A stretch of DNA of 25,000 nucleotides from Chrysomallon squamiferum (Eukaryota > Mollusca > Gastropoda > Neomphalida > Peltospiridae): positions 18,395,940 through 18,420,939 of the forward strand of contig CM022677.1 of the NCBI GenBank assembly GCA_012295275.1, in the 5' to 3' direction. The translations under genes were made by a program, and so were the position numbers. Shown here in pieces: positions 1 through 9,328 of this stretch. The notes beneath the pieces are model-generated. The model did not search any database. It worked only from the letters and a program-made list of their open reading frames with translations, and was not told where the DNA came from. Every line of letters starts with the position of its first letter. Position 1 is the first letter of the stretch.

Positions 1-82
1 GTGAATAGGGTGAGACATGGCGTTTTGCCAGTTATCAGATTTGTGAATGGGGTGAGATATGACGTTTTGCCAGCTATCAATG
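1..82. repeat. 42-bp direct tandem duplication (two copies)
   Basis: Copy one starts at base 1 and copy two at base 43. Both contain GTGAATNGGGTGAGA and CGTTTTGCCAG, with a few substitutions between them. The 42-bp period is a multiple of three, so it adds exactly 14 codons to the minus-strand open frame. Confidence 0.8.
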
Positions 83-195
83 ACAGTCACACTGCTCATC
101 ATGCGATCTACAGTTGATATTTGAAACATGTCATTTGGTTTTGCCTTAAACGCAGTCTGATAATCGTTGTCGCTGAGGAAAAGTTTATACACAAC
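1..195 (-). CDS. Candidate internal exon, unknown protein, runs off window start
   Basis: On the minus strand the 65 codons from 195 down to 1 have no stop. They begin directly after a plausible 3' splice site (TTGTATTACAG before GTTGTG). The peptide starts VVYKLFLSDNDYQ and later contains STVDRMMSSVTVIDSW. The last 28 codons are a tandem duplication of a 14-codon unit (WQNVISHPIHKSD then WQNAMSHPIH) that keeps frame. Open length, balanced composition and the acceptor suggest a real or recently live exon in otherwise stop-rich AT DNA. I do not recognise the family. The exon is incomplete because the window ends. It could still be a chance open frame. Confidence 0.4.
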
Positions 196-290
196 CTGTA
201 ATACAATCTAGTTACCTGTAATACAATCTAGTTACCTGTAATACAATCTAGTTACCTGTAATACAATCTAGTTATCTGTAATACATTCTT
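194..290. repeat. 20-bp minisatellite carrying a splice-acceptor motif
   Basis: There are four full units and a diverged partial unit of ACCTGTAATACAATCTAGTT, starting at 194, 214, 234, 254 and 274. Read on the minus strand, each unit contains TTGTATTACAG followed by GT, the same 3' splice-site sequence that opens the exon at 195. The array therefore looks like an amplified intron-exon junction. Confidence 0.85.
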
Positions 291-409
291 CTTTGTACTG
301 TAATCCTACAGGTCATTGCAAAACCACTGTCTACGTCACTGTATACACCCTGTGGTTCTGAACTTCTGGAAATTATTTTGGTTTCAGGTACTGAGTCAAA
401 TGGGTTCAT
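272..409 (-). other. Short ORF, possible exon relic related to the TNF 5' region
   Basis: This is a 45-codon minus-strand frame from an ATG at 409, ending at a TAA inside the minisatellite. It contains SSEPQGVYSDVDSGFAMTC. A related peptide and nucleotide stretch (SESVGVFDDIDNDF, then a stop) lies at about 21736-21768, just upstream of the TNF-like exon 1. That suggests this is part of another copy of the same 5' region. There is no clear splice phase into the exon at 195. Confidence 0.2.
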
Positions 410-419
410 GAGTCAGGCA

Positions 420-1200
420 GTGTTCGTTGTAGGGATTAGTGTTTCATTTCAGTTCTTTATGATTGTTAGCTTTACAGCATATTAAAGTACAAAAGAAAAA
501 AGAAGAATAAGAAAAAAGAAATGAAATATTCAACTCATTACTTCATTCATTCATCGATTACTTGAGTTTTTTCGTTTAGTTTAGTTTATGGGTTGTTGTT
601 GTTGTTTTCGTCGTCGTCGTGGTAGTAGTAGTAGTATAAACAACACGTATCAAAAAGGATGCTTCAGCAGAGGTTCTTTCAGTTTTGACAGACTCCATTT
701 ATATATAATTAACTAATAAAAAGAACAACAATAGCAGCAACAGCAGCAACAACAACGACAACAACGACAACAACAATAATAATAATAATGACGATGAACT
801 TAAATTTATAATGACAACTCTGCGCCAAATACTAAATAAATAAATAAACGTTTTATGTGTGTTATGCGTGTATTATTAAGACATGTCTTATCCAGTTTTA
901 TTTAAACAAATAACAATTATCTATACGATTTTATAACAATTCCAGTATCTTTTATATTTCAATAGTTGAAAAAATATCTCAAAACGAATTTATTTATTTA
1001 TTAATTTATATTTTTATTAATGCTCTTTTCGTTATTTTATTTTAATTTTCTTGTTATTTATAATCTGTTTATTATTTAATTATTTTTCTAAAGAAAGAGC
1101 TGAAGGCAATTACAGAGTGAACATTTTATAATAACCACTTAATAAAGTTAACAATTAATATATTTATTTCCTTGGGCACACCTAATGACATACAGTCATG
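420..1200. other. AT-rich spacer with pieces duplicated elsewhere
   Basis: No gene is seen. Bases about 430-490 (GTAGGGATTAGTG... CTTTACAGC) recur near 6535-6600. Bases about 600-960, a GTT/GTC/GTA and CAA/AAT triplet-rich stretch with intervening unique sequence, recur at about 11070-11410. This marks the segment as part of a duplicated block. Confidence 0.5.
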
Positions 1201-1219
1201 TATATATGTATGTATGTAT

Positions 1220-1324
<105 letters not shown>

Positions 1325-1585
1325 ATATTTATATGAGAATAGATTTCTAGATTATGCAAGGTTAGCCGGGTTCAACTGAGAACAGATGTTTCAAGATATC
1401 GCTCTCACCCAGATGTACTGTGATATCTTGTTTGAACGGACGTAACTAATACATGACTAAGAAACACGTGTTACAGTTTAATCTTTTCTTTTGTTTGTTT
1501 ATCTGCGGATTGTGACTGTTACAGCTGATATGTGAAATGAAAGACGTTTATTTCACTGTTTCATACATATATTGTGTATGAATAA

Positions 1586-1735
<150 letters not shown>

Positions 1736-1838
1736 ATTTCAAACATCTCTGGATTTTTATAATGAAAGAAAATTTCAGAATCACTACGTGACTGGTATAT
1801 CTAAAAACAGAGAAAACTTAATCAGAAAATTATATATA

Positions 1839-2540
1839 CAGTGGTACCTTGACTTACGAGTTTAATTCGTTCTGTGACCGAGTTCATAACTCAAATTGCT
1901 CGTATATCAAATCACTTTACCCAACTAAAATTAACTGAAATACCATTAAACCCCCAGAAAAAACCCAATCCCAATTCTTTTGTAAAGTGTATTTAAAAAA
2001 AAAAAAAAAAGTTCTCTGTGCATAAATGACAAATATTGTATAAAAATAAAATAAAAGAGAATGTAAAGAAATAAACTGGTTTTGTAAAGTGTACAGGGTT
2101 AGGGTTTCTCCTTCTTTTCATGGACAGAGGTCCGCAGCTTACAAATTATTTCAACACCTTTGCTCGAGTTATAGCCTTTATCGACTGCTTCTGCTTCAGT
2201 ATGGTACATATCGTAAAAGTACTACACTCGTACTGCCTAGCCATGTTGACTACACGCACACCTCGCTCTTGTTTTTCTATGATTTCATGCTTTAATTCAA
2301 TGGACATCATCCGCTTATTTTTCTCAGAAGTGTCCTTTGTACTCACTTTCTCGGGATCCATGTCTATGTTTGGCAAAATACTGCACAAAACACGAGCACA
2401 ACAGAACAGAGATGTTTCCACAGCGAGGTAACCACGCGAAGGAAACGAGTGAGACGCGGGATACTGGCCGAATGTTCGTAATTCGCTCGTAATTCGGATC
2501 TTGGCTCGTAACTCAAAGCAAAAAATAGACCGGGCTCTTT
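1839..2540. mobile_element. Tigger-type (Tc1/mariner, pogo-like) DNA element, right end lost
   Basis: It starts at CAGTGGTACCTTGACTTACG directly after a TA dinucleotide. It matches the complete element at 9674-10455 up to about 2540. The right terminal inverted repeat is missing and its place is taken by an (AG)n tract. It is internally deleted: it encodes only the N-terminal DNA-binding part of a Tigger/CENP-B-like transposase. Strand of the ORF is minus. Confidence 0.8.
2146..2361 (-). pseudogene. Tigger/CENP-B-like transposase N-terminal fragment
   Basis: It begins MDPEKVSTKD, followed by an HTH_psq/CENP-B_N-like stretch: SIELKHEIIEKQERGVRV, then ARQYECSTFTICTILKQKQS and IKAI. This matches the known pattern of Tigger-derived and jerky proteins (helix-turn-helix with STICTILK, then K-[AGS]-I-K-A). 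The frame stops at 71 residues, while Tigger transposases are several hundred residues with a second HTH and a DDE catalytic domain. None of that is present, so it cannot transpose itself. Confidence 0.75.
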
Positions 2541-2570
2541 GAATAGTGAATACGAATAACAGGAAGAGGG

Positions 2571-2706
<136 letters not shown>

Positions 2707-2751
2707 AAATATAATAAAATAAAAATTAATTTTAATTATTTGTTTACTTAC

Positions 2752-3049
2752 TGATTGATGTTTGATGAACGACCAAGTTTATAGTACCAGTAGGGTAATC
2801 GGCCTGAAACATGAGCTCCAGGTTCTGTACAATGGAAAAGATTTCTGCCTAATTTGTCAGTACCAGTTATCGGATGAACACTCAGTCTTTTAAGACATTT
2901 TGCTATACCTATAACATCTTTACCACAATCTTCTCTGCAGATCGTAGAGTTATTTCCCCTGGTGCTCAAGCGTGTCAGTGTTTCGTTACTGAGCACGTAA
3001 CCAGCCTCACCGTTGTGAAATCCAGGCTTCTTGAAAACATTTTTAAAAA
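2752..3049 (-). pseudogene. C1GALT1-like galactosyltransferase exon, copy 1
   Basis: The minus-strand frame reads VFKNVFKKPGFHNGEAGYV, then LSNETLTRLSTRGNNST, then LPYWYYKLG. This fits the family pattern FK..K.G...GGAGYVLS and the downstream ED..LG.C and LP...WYW region of core-1 beta-1,3-galactosyltransferases (Golgi enzymes that add Gal to O-linked GalNAc). The 3' end is a good donor (ATCA then GTAAGT), matching copy 2. The 5' edge at ATATAG is a guess. The family GGAGY motif reads GEAGY here. The preceding DxD exon part is absent. There is no stop, so it may be a live divergent exon, but the isolation suggests a relic. Confidence 0.65.
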
Positions 3050-3324
3050 CTATATTTAGAATGTTTATTGAGAAATGAAAGGTGACGTAATACATATTAC
3101 GTAATACGTGAAAGGTCAAAGATCATCTGCGACAGCAAACTGGTGAAATATACACAACTAATTTAGTAGATATTCAACAAAGGTGAACGTGTTTAAAGAA
3201 TGTTTTATTTCATTATCTTAAGATTTTATGATATTGGAGGCTCGTTATCTCCGTCACACATAGTTTATATAATACTTAAGTTTTATATACTAAAGAGGAG
3301 ACTGTTGTACCGTAACAGCAGAAC

Positions 3325-3398
<74 letters not shown>

Positions 3399-3420
3399 CA
3401 TTATTATTTTTATCATTATT
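3325..3420. repeat. (ATT)n microsatellite
   Basis: Pure ATT for about 70 bp, then degenerate. It sits just beyond the 3' end of the TNF-like relic. (ATT)n tracts hold the same position at 12130-12166 and 19984-20105, so they travel with the duplicated block. Confidence 0.95.
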
Positions 3421-3524
3421 AGAGATAAAAATATATACAAGAGATAAAACAATTAGTTTGTGTTTCGTGTTTAATAATTTTCTTTTACTAAGTCACGACA
3501 TCTCCACTTGTTAGTTATAAAAAA

Positions 3525-3833
3525 TTACTGAAAGCAATAAATTCCGAAGTTGTGTTTGTTGTTGTCCTTTAGGATATTTTTAATATTCTACACGCGCAGT
3601 TCAATACTGTCGTCTGCTTTCAGTTCAAACAACGCACCTTGGTAAGTTGGAGTAATATACATTGAGAATAATTAATTTTCAGTTACACTTGAACAAATAT
3701 ATCTCAGAGATATCTTTCTACACCTGACCCAGCTTATTCTTGTTTCCATGGTTTCCTTGTTGGAGACAACATACATAGATACAAATGTATAGGAAGGGTA
3801 GATAACAAAATTAACCTTTACCATGACCTTGTC
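3525..3833 (-). pseudogene. TNF-homology-domain terminal exon, copy A
   Basis: After TTTTCAG the frame (103 codons) reads DKVMVKVNFVIYPSYTFVS, then KISLRYICSSVTEN, stop, LFSMYITPTYQGALFELK, ADDSIELRV, stop, and ends HNFGIYCFQ and TAA. This matches the second half of a TNF domain: the [FL]xIY strand, the G.LFEL..GD strand, and the terminal FGIY strand. In-frame stops lie at 3672-3674 and 3588-3590 (the second replaces a CAG that survives in the copy at 20285), and the family Gly-Asp is Asp-Asp. It is non-functional. The preceding domain exon lies at 3944-4052 across a 110-nt intron. Confidence 0.7.
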
Positions 3834-3943
3834 CTGAAAACGAAGAACAAATAAACATGAAAATAGGTAAGCTCTTCTGATATATTTGTTTTCTTTATTT
3901 TTTTTTTCTTCTTTTGTTGTCGTTGTTTTTGTATTTCATATAC

Positions 3944-4052
3944 ATACTAATTTACTGCGTTGTGTGACCAAGAAAGCCGTACTTTAATGTTCAGTGGGAA
4001 AATGTTTGATTCAGAGAGCTGGATCAAGAATAAATAGTGCAGATGTTTTTGT
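3944..4052 (-). pseudogene. TNF-homology-domain first exon, copy A
   Basis: One frame reads SALFILDPAL and the next frame continues QLSESNIFPLNIKVRLSWSH. This resembles the opening of a TNF domain (AHL-like strand, then L.W). A one-frame shift falls at GATCCAGCTCTCTGA, and a TAG precedes the last codon. The donor GTATAT follows at 3943. The same frameshift occurs in the copies at 12781 and 18620. Confidence 0.5.
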
Positions 4053-4069
4053 AATCACGTTTAATACGT

Positions 4070-4097
4070 CTTATTATTATTATTATCATCATCATCA

Positions 4098-4171
<74 letters not shown>
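4070..4171. repeat. (ATT)n/(ATC)n microsatellite
   Basis: ATT units with an inner ATC block. The tract lies directly upstream (minus sense) of the copy-A TNF exon, where a purine run or polyT sits in the other copies. Confidence 0.95.
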
Positions 4172-4173
<2 letters not shown>

Positions 4174-4448
4174 TGTTTATCTTTCAAAATGTCCGTCTGT
4201 TTTTATTTAATAAATGTGTATGCCATTTTTAATATTTGTCTTCAAAAAATATTAGCTATTTGTTGTTTTTATGCTTTTCATTGATTTATTTGCTTGTTTA
4301 TTCATTTTATATATTAATTTTATTAATTATCAGTTTTTTGAGTGCTTATGTGTGTGCATGGGTGTTCGTTTGTGTAGATTTTGGTGTATTAGTAATCCTG
4401 TTTGCTTGTCTGGGTGTGGAAGTAACCCTTAACTCTTTTTTTTTCGAG

Positions 4449-4553
4449 GATTTGCTTGACCTAACTGAAGGAATCATTAGAGGCATCGGAAATGACGAAC
4501 TTTCCCGAACCCTTCCGGAAATGCAAGTGATACACCGAAGCTTCAAATATTAA
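4449..4553 (+). other. Candidate terminal exon, unknown
   Basis: Following a pyrimidine run and AG (CTCTTTTTTTTTCGAG), 34 codons read DLLDLTEGIIRGIGNDELSR then TLPEMQVIHRSFKY and TAA. The composition is amphipathic and unlike a repeat translation, and the stretch has higher GC than its surroundings. No family is recognised. The bases just before it (TTGGTGTATTAGTAATCC... TGTTTGCTTG) match the start of the intron-like duplicate at 5330, so this may be an inserted or exchanged segment. Confidence 0.25.
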
Positions 4554-4725
4554 TTCGGTAAACTCCGTCATAATTCGGAAGATATCTAATTGAAAGTAAT
4601 AAGATTTAAGAAAGACATTTATATTAACTCTCTGTTCTTAAAAGCCTCTCTCTCTCTCTCTTGACAAATGTCGGTTTCATTTTAGTAAAAAATTCATTTT
4701 TCGTAAGTTCAAATACTTCCATCCA

Positions 4726-4792
4726 TCCACACACACACACATACAGAAACACACACACAAATATAGATACATGCATAGATACATACACACAC

Positions 4793-4826
<34 letters not shown>

Positions 4827-4840
4827 TCATTCACATATAC
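4726..4840. repeat. CA-rich and (TA)n repeats
   Basis: Degenerate CACA/CATA units are followed by about 30 bp of TA at 4795-4823. Confidence 0.9.
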
Positions 4841-4849
4841 ATATACACA

Positions 4850-5330
4850 TAATTATATTTGCACGCAAACCTACAGGTACGTAAATACGCACAAATCCAT
4901 ACATTCTCTTTCTAATAAGACATATTACAAATAAACATGTGCGTAAACACAATACACATGGATACGCACGCCGGCCTACAATAGCAAATACTCACATTCT
5001 TATTATAATCAGATATATAAATACATAAATCATTCCATATAAGATAAAACATATATAAAGAAGTAATAATTATAATAAAATACATGAAGTAGACTTATTT
5101 ATAATTTAGCGCCATCAATTTGCAAACAAATCCAGTAACGAACTTATATCGTGCGTATAAAATAAATTTAAAAATAAAATACCTAAAATAATTTCATTTT
5201 GGCTCCCAGTTACGAAGCCACAGAAAATTAAGAACAGTAACAATTAAAAAAATAATAAATACCCTGATAAGATAGCAAACCTTTGACAGACACACTTGAA
5301 CCAGAGCAAATCTCAGTGATGTATTTTTAG
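4850..5330. other. AT-rich spacer, no feature seen
   Basis: No open frame, splice pair or repeat array is supportable here. The sequence is about three-quarters A+T with short CATA-like runs. Confidence 0.5.
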
Positions 5331-5543
5331 CTTGGTGTATTAATAATCCTATTTGCTTGTTTACGTGTGGCATTAAGACTTGACCCTTTTTTTTTTCTTT
5401 TTTTTTTATAAGTTCATTAAAACTGCGAACTGTGATTGTTCCTTTGATGTTTTCTCACGACTCTCATAACACAGTAAAATGGCGGATCTTTGTTGATTTA
5501 GTAGGACCTCGGGACACATCAACATGGGAATTATATTAAATGA

Positions 5544-5595
<52 letters not shown>

Positions 5596-5660
5596 CTGCA
5601 TTTCTTGGAAAACAATAATAAGTAAGGTTGGTTATTATTACTTTTTTTTCGTCCCAGAAA
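5330..5660. repeat. Intron-like duplicate, copy 1 of 4
   Basis: Shares AACTGCGAACTGTGATTGTT, CCTTTGATGTTTTC and AATGGCGGATC-like stretches with 13160-13545, 19070-19300 and 24300-24545. At 19 kb it lies inside the intron between TNF-like exons 3 and 4. This copy carries an (AAAT)n insertion at 5543-5594 that also appears in the 19-kb copy. Confidence 0.75.
5543..5594. repeat. (AAAT)n microsatellite
   Basis: About 13 units of AAAT inside the intron-like duplicate. Confidence 0.95.
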
Positions 5661-5804
5661 TCATTTGGGGTTTACCCTCCCAGCTAAAAATAGATGACTG
5701 AGCTTTGTTGTGGCTCAAGCGTGTCTGTCAAAGGTTTGATATCTTATCAGTGTATATGATAAACTCAGTTTATAAAACACCTTTAAATAAAACTAATGTA
5801 CAAC

Positions 5805-5808
<4 letters not shown>

Positions 5809-5896
<88 letters not shown>
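5809..5896. repeat. (TC)n microsatellite
   Basis: About 88 bp of pure TC, followed by unique DNA related to that after the (TC)n at 1222-1321. Confidence 0.95.
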
Positions 5897-5900
<4 letters not shown>

Positions 5901-6975
5901 ACATTTACGCCTTGCAAGGTTAGCTACGTTCAATCGATACAAGATTTTTCAAGATATCTCTGTCATATCCTACGATATCTTGTTTCAGTTGACATAAATG
6001 TTAATCTCTTCAAGACATTAGTTGACAGAGACTCGTAAATACATGTCAGAGTTTATTCTTATCTTTATTACTTGTCTTTTGTTTGTTAATCTGCCCAAAC
6101 TGACAAGATTTAGTCATCGCCTTCTTAACTATTGTTTAGTTCATTGTCACTGTTACAGCGTGTATATGAAATGAAAAAAAATATATACCAAGCCAAGATA
6201 AGTCACTCTAAATTTGCACACTCGAATGAATGCTTAATTGATCACGCAATTCTTGGAAGTGTTTTTTTTTTCTTCGTTATGAGTCCTGATGTTGTTGTTG
6301 TCGTCGTAGACGTTGTTGTAGTAGTAGTAAAAACAGCGACACACATTTCGCAGTTTGCCAATTGTTTTTGAGTAACAGTAGACTTATTCCTTTCTGTAGT
6401 TTATATGTTACAGTCAACATGTGAGAATAGACATCTGACCTAACACCCTAGACTACGTGACACGAGGCCTAATGAGAAAATGAGAGCAATTCAGGCAGAC
6501 AGTCAAATGGGTTTAGTGCTTGTTTACAACTGTTCATTGTAGGGATTAGTGGTTCAATTGAGTTCTTTATTATTGTAAGCTTTACAGCCTATTGATATAC
6601 AATGTCAATAAAAATGCAAGAAGTATAAATAGTGACAATATGATAAAAAGAAAAAAAATTATTTGGAGAATATAAATAATATAGCACGTAAGTTATATCT
6701 AACAAATCAAAACTTTACGACATTGAAATGTTTTAATCAAATATTTTCCCAAATTACACAGTGATTTCTTATGTTCAGTCTCATCTCACCACTGATACAT
6801 AATCTACTTTTTTTCTTCTGCTCTCTCACTATTCCTGCATCTCCCAGTCTCATTTGTCAGCTGATGTGCAGATTCACTTTTGTCAAGTATCTTTTATAAA
6901 TCATTGGTACAGATTTAACTAAATGAAACTGAAATGTTACACCATCTGTGATGTATTTACATAACTTGTCACATT
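5897..6975. other. Spacer with duplicated pieces, no gene seen
   Basis: Bases 5897-6010 resemble 1330-1450. Bases 6520-6600 resemble 430-490. A short GTT/GTC/GTA triplet run lies at 6290-6330. Nothing codes convincingly. Confidence 0.45.
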
Positions 6976-7139
6976 TCACAGATGTATTTAACTGAATTGA
7001 AAGATTCTGCCTTGCTGAGTCATGTATCATTTGCTAAATTATGCATAAATATTTTTCAATATTTTCATTAATCTGTGTATCCCAGTCCCAATTCATATAA
7101 CGTTTTCCTAATAAAAGTCACCCAGTTATTTGTTTGTGA

Positions 7140-7147
7140 TATAAAAT
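7140..7147 (+). promoter_or_regulatory. Possible TATA box
   Basis: TATAAAAT lies about 130 bp upstream of the ATG at 7279, followed by a C-rich stretch. It is conserved in the partner copy at 23376. It fits a promoter but is supported by motif and position only. Confidence 0.3.
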
Positions 7148-7278
7148 ACGGTGTCAGGGCATTCCCCCCATCGGATATTTCCCTCCGGGTATTTCCCACT
7201 GGTGATTCCCCTCTACGTCATCCCCCCCCCGGTGTCAGTTCTCGGCCCTTCCTACCTATCAAATATCTGAACTATACT

Positions 7279-7443
7279 ATGAGTATCGTTGTCTTTAATA
7301 TCTGATTTACTGCAGTTTGACATGTGACATCTTTGATGTCAAATTAACTGAATAAAAACACCAACATCAACACTGTTGACTGTTCAGCTTACGTAAAAAA
7401 GAAAAAACAATGGATACTTCTAGTCGAGGCAAAAACATTTTGA
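7279..7443 (+). pseudogene. Secreted-protein gene 5' exon, frameshifted, copy 1
   Basis: The ATG opens MSIVVFNI and hits TGA at once. The partner copy has extra bases here and reads on as a signal peptide. After another frame change the sequence reads LNKNTNINTVDCSAYVKKKK up to a TGA at 7441. A third overlapping frame reads TSSRGKNILIHDDYVSLC, ending near a GTAACA donor at about 7486. The VDCS cysteine after a signal peptide resembles the start of molluscan Ig-superfamily (FREP-like) ectodomains, but that assignment is tentative. Confidence 0.4.
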
Positions 7444-7638
7444 TTCATGATGATTACGTCTCTCTGTGTCACCGAATTCAGATTAAGTAACACATTTTTT
7501 TGTTTTCTGTAACACCCGCCTATTCAGTTTCAACTTGAAATAAATTTATAACAAAGCAACGAAAGCTACTTGTAGCCTGATAGCTAAAAGTCGATAGAAT
7601 AATTTCTCTATCTACTGTATACTTGATTTATTTAACAC

Positions 7639-7848
7639 ACTAAGACAGCCAATTTTATTGTACGGTTGGGAAATATCGGGTTTTACAAATATACAACTAA
7701 TATAAACACTGCATATGAAATTTGGTTACGAGATGGCTACAATGAAAACACCGTAGGCATCAAGTTTGTTCAGTTCAGGAACAAGTCAAGCTACAGTGTC
7801 GTGATATATAATATTCTTAATTTTACATACTCACGGCATAGTGACTAA
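7639..7848 (+). pseudogene. Ig-like ectodomain exon relic, copy 1
   Basis: After a possible acceptor (ACTAAGACAG) the frame reads ANFIVRLGNIGFYKYTTNI, then GIKFVQFRNKSSYSVVIYN and LNFTYSRHSD, then TAA. The frame has 69 codons. The RNKSSYSVVIYNI stretch resembles the E-F strands of an Ig fold, but the expected D-x-G-x-Y-x-C is cut by the stop. The partner copy differs at only three codons here (Leu-Phe, Tyr-His, Leu-Phe), all amino-acid changing, and has the same stop. No family is certain. Confidence 0.35.
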
Positions 7849-8210
7849 TGCTTTCAGAAATGATACACTTCAGTTCACAAATAAATATATACTTATTTTT
7901 AATTTTTTAGTAAATCGAAGTTTATGTTAAGTAATGTAAAACATTTATGAATAAAACTACACACGAGTAAACAAATAAAAAGCAGTATGATTACTACTGT
8001 AAACTGAATTTACGTTAGGCTTTAGAAATACCCGATGTTTTGAAAAACGTGACTAGATGTGAAACTGGAAACCTCACTGGAAATCTTACACTCGAGTTTT
8101 AAGTGCAGGTGTTAGAGATCATGTTTCTTCTTTTCTTTATTGTGCACGTTGAAGCTAGTTTGAGAAAGGGAAGTGAGATTTGTAGACAATTAATCGTGAT
8201 TTAAATTTTG

Positions 8211-8698
8211 TTTTGGAGTTTTATAAATATAGAAGGATAATTAGACAGATAGACACCTCGTTAGAAATCTAATTGTAACACTGAAAGCGTTATAGTGATA
8301 AAATGTCGTGATAATATATCAGATCAGTTATTAAAATAACTTTACAAATTTTAAACTTTTTTCCTTTTTAATGATTGCACGGAATGACGTCACATAATAT
8401 TGAAGTTTTCAACTGAAACAGAAGACTTACAAAACGTAAAATGTCATAATTAATTAATTACTCAATGAACATAATAGCAATGATACTACTACTACTGCTA
8501 AGTAAATTTACTTCTGACAAAACAACTTACTGTGTCACATTGTTTCAGTAATACGTTAATTATACGCGAGCTGACTAAATATAAATAGATTAGAGAAAGG
8601 ATACTGTAAGTATCAAAGAAAGAAAATATGCTGTATAAAGAAATTTTATGTAGAAGACAAATATATTCTTACCTACCTCCGTAGTAATAGTGTAACGA
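8211..8698. other. AT-rich spacer, no feature seen
   Basis: No supportable gene or array. It lies between the end of the segmental duplicate and the TAG triplet array. Confidence 0.5.
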
Positions 8699-8855
8699 TG
8701 TTGATATTAGTAGTGGTAGTGAAGCTGTAGCAGCAACAGTAGCATTAGCAGTCGTAGTAACAGCAGCGATAGTAGTAGTAGTTGGTGTGGTAGTAGTAGT
8801 AGTAGTAGTATTAGCAGTCGTAGTAACAGCAGCGATAGTAGTAGTAGTTGGTGTG

Positions 8856-8920
<65 letters not shown>

Positions 8921-8952
8921 TGTAGCAGTAGTAGTAGTAGTAGTAGTAGCTT
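8699..8952. repeat. (TAG)n array with a 66-bp higher-order unit
   Basis: A TAG/CAG/GTA triplet array. A 66-bp stretch beginning TTAGCAGTCGTAGTAACAGC at 8745 is repeated from 8811 with near identity, then resolves into pure TAG. The 92-codon poly-Leu frame on the minus strand is an artefact of this array. Confidence 0.9.
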
Positions 8953-9005
8953 CAGATAAGTAAATGTATTAATGCCATACCCCACCCGTTAAATAAGCAA
9001 AACCC

Positions 9006-9282
9006 GACCTGGCTGTTTTATTTAACTGATATATATAAATATCAGACCTGGCTGTTTTATTTAACTGATATATATAAATATCAGACCTGGCTGTTTTATT
9101 TAACTGATATATATAAATATCAGACCTGGCTGTTTTATTTAACTGATATATATATATATATATCAGACCTGGATGTATTATTTAACTGATATATATAAAT
9201 ATCAGACCTGGCTGTTTTATTTAACTGATATATATAAATATCAGACCTGGCTGTATTATTTAACTGATATATATAAATATCA
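9006..9282. repeat. 39-bp tandem repeat, seven units
   Basis: Units start at 9006, 9045, 9084, 9123, 9166, 9205 and 9244, each beginning GACCTGGCTGT. Six are 39 bp. The fourth is 43 bp because its TA run expanded. Each unit holds an imperfect palindrome (CTGATATATATAAATATCAG), able to form a short hairpin. Confidence 0.95.
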
Positions 9283-9328
9283 GATTACTAAATAAGGCCG
9301 TGGTTTGAAATTGACACCTGAGTTTTTT

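Larger units (their letters stand above)
6976..8210. repeat. Segmental duplicate, copy 1 (partner 23212-24240)
   Basis: It is near-identical to 23212-24240 from TCACAGATGTATTTA to TAATCGTGATTTAAATTTT. The partner lacks bases 7352-7580 and carries a short insertion near 24145-24200. The pair contains a small plus-strand secreted-protein gene relic with its promoter region. Confidence 0.95.

Noticed and set aside
4236-4448. Hydrophobic plus-strand frame upstream of the candidate exon
   Set aside because: Low-complexity Ile/Leu/Phe from AT-rich intron-like DNA. Only the part after the AG at 4448 looks coding-like.
7075-7305. 76-codon frame upstream of the signal peptide
   Set aside because: Covers the presumed promoter and 5' leader. 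The C-rich stretch differs between copies by frame-changing indels.
8103-8215. Short frame MFLLFFIVHVEASL resembling a signal peptide
   Set aside because: Copy 2 at 24110 loses the frame within a few codons and there is no downstream domain. Too short to support.
8707-8985. Poly-leucine frame
   Set aside because: Complement of the TAG triplet array.
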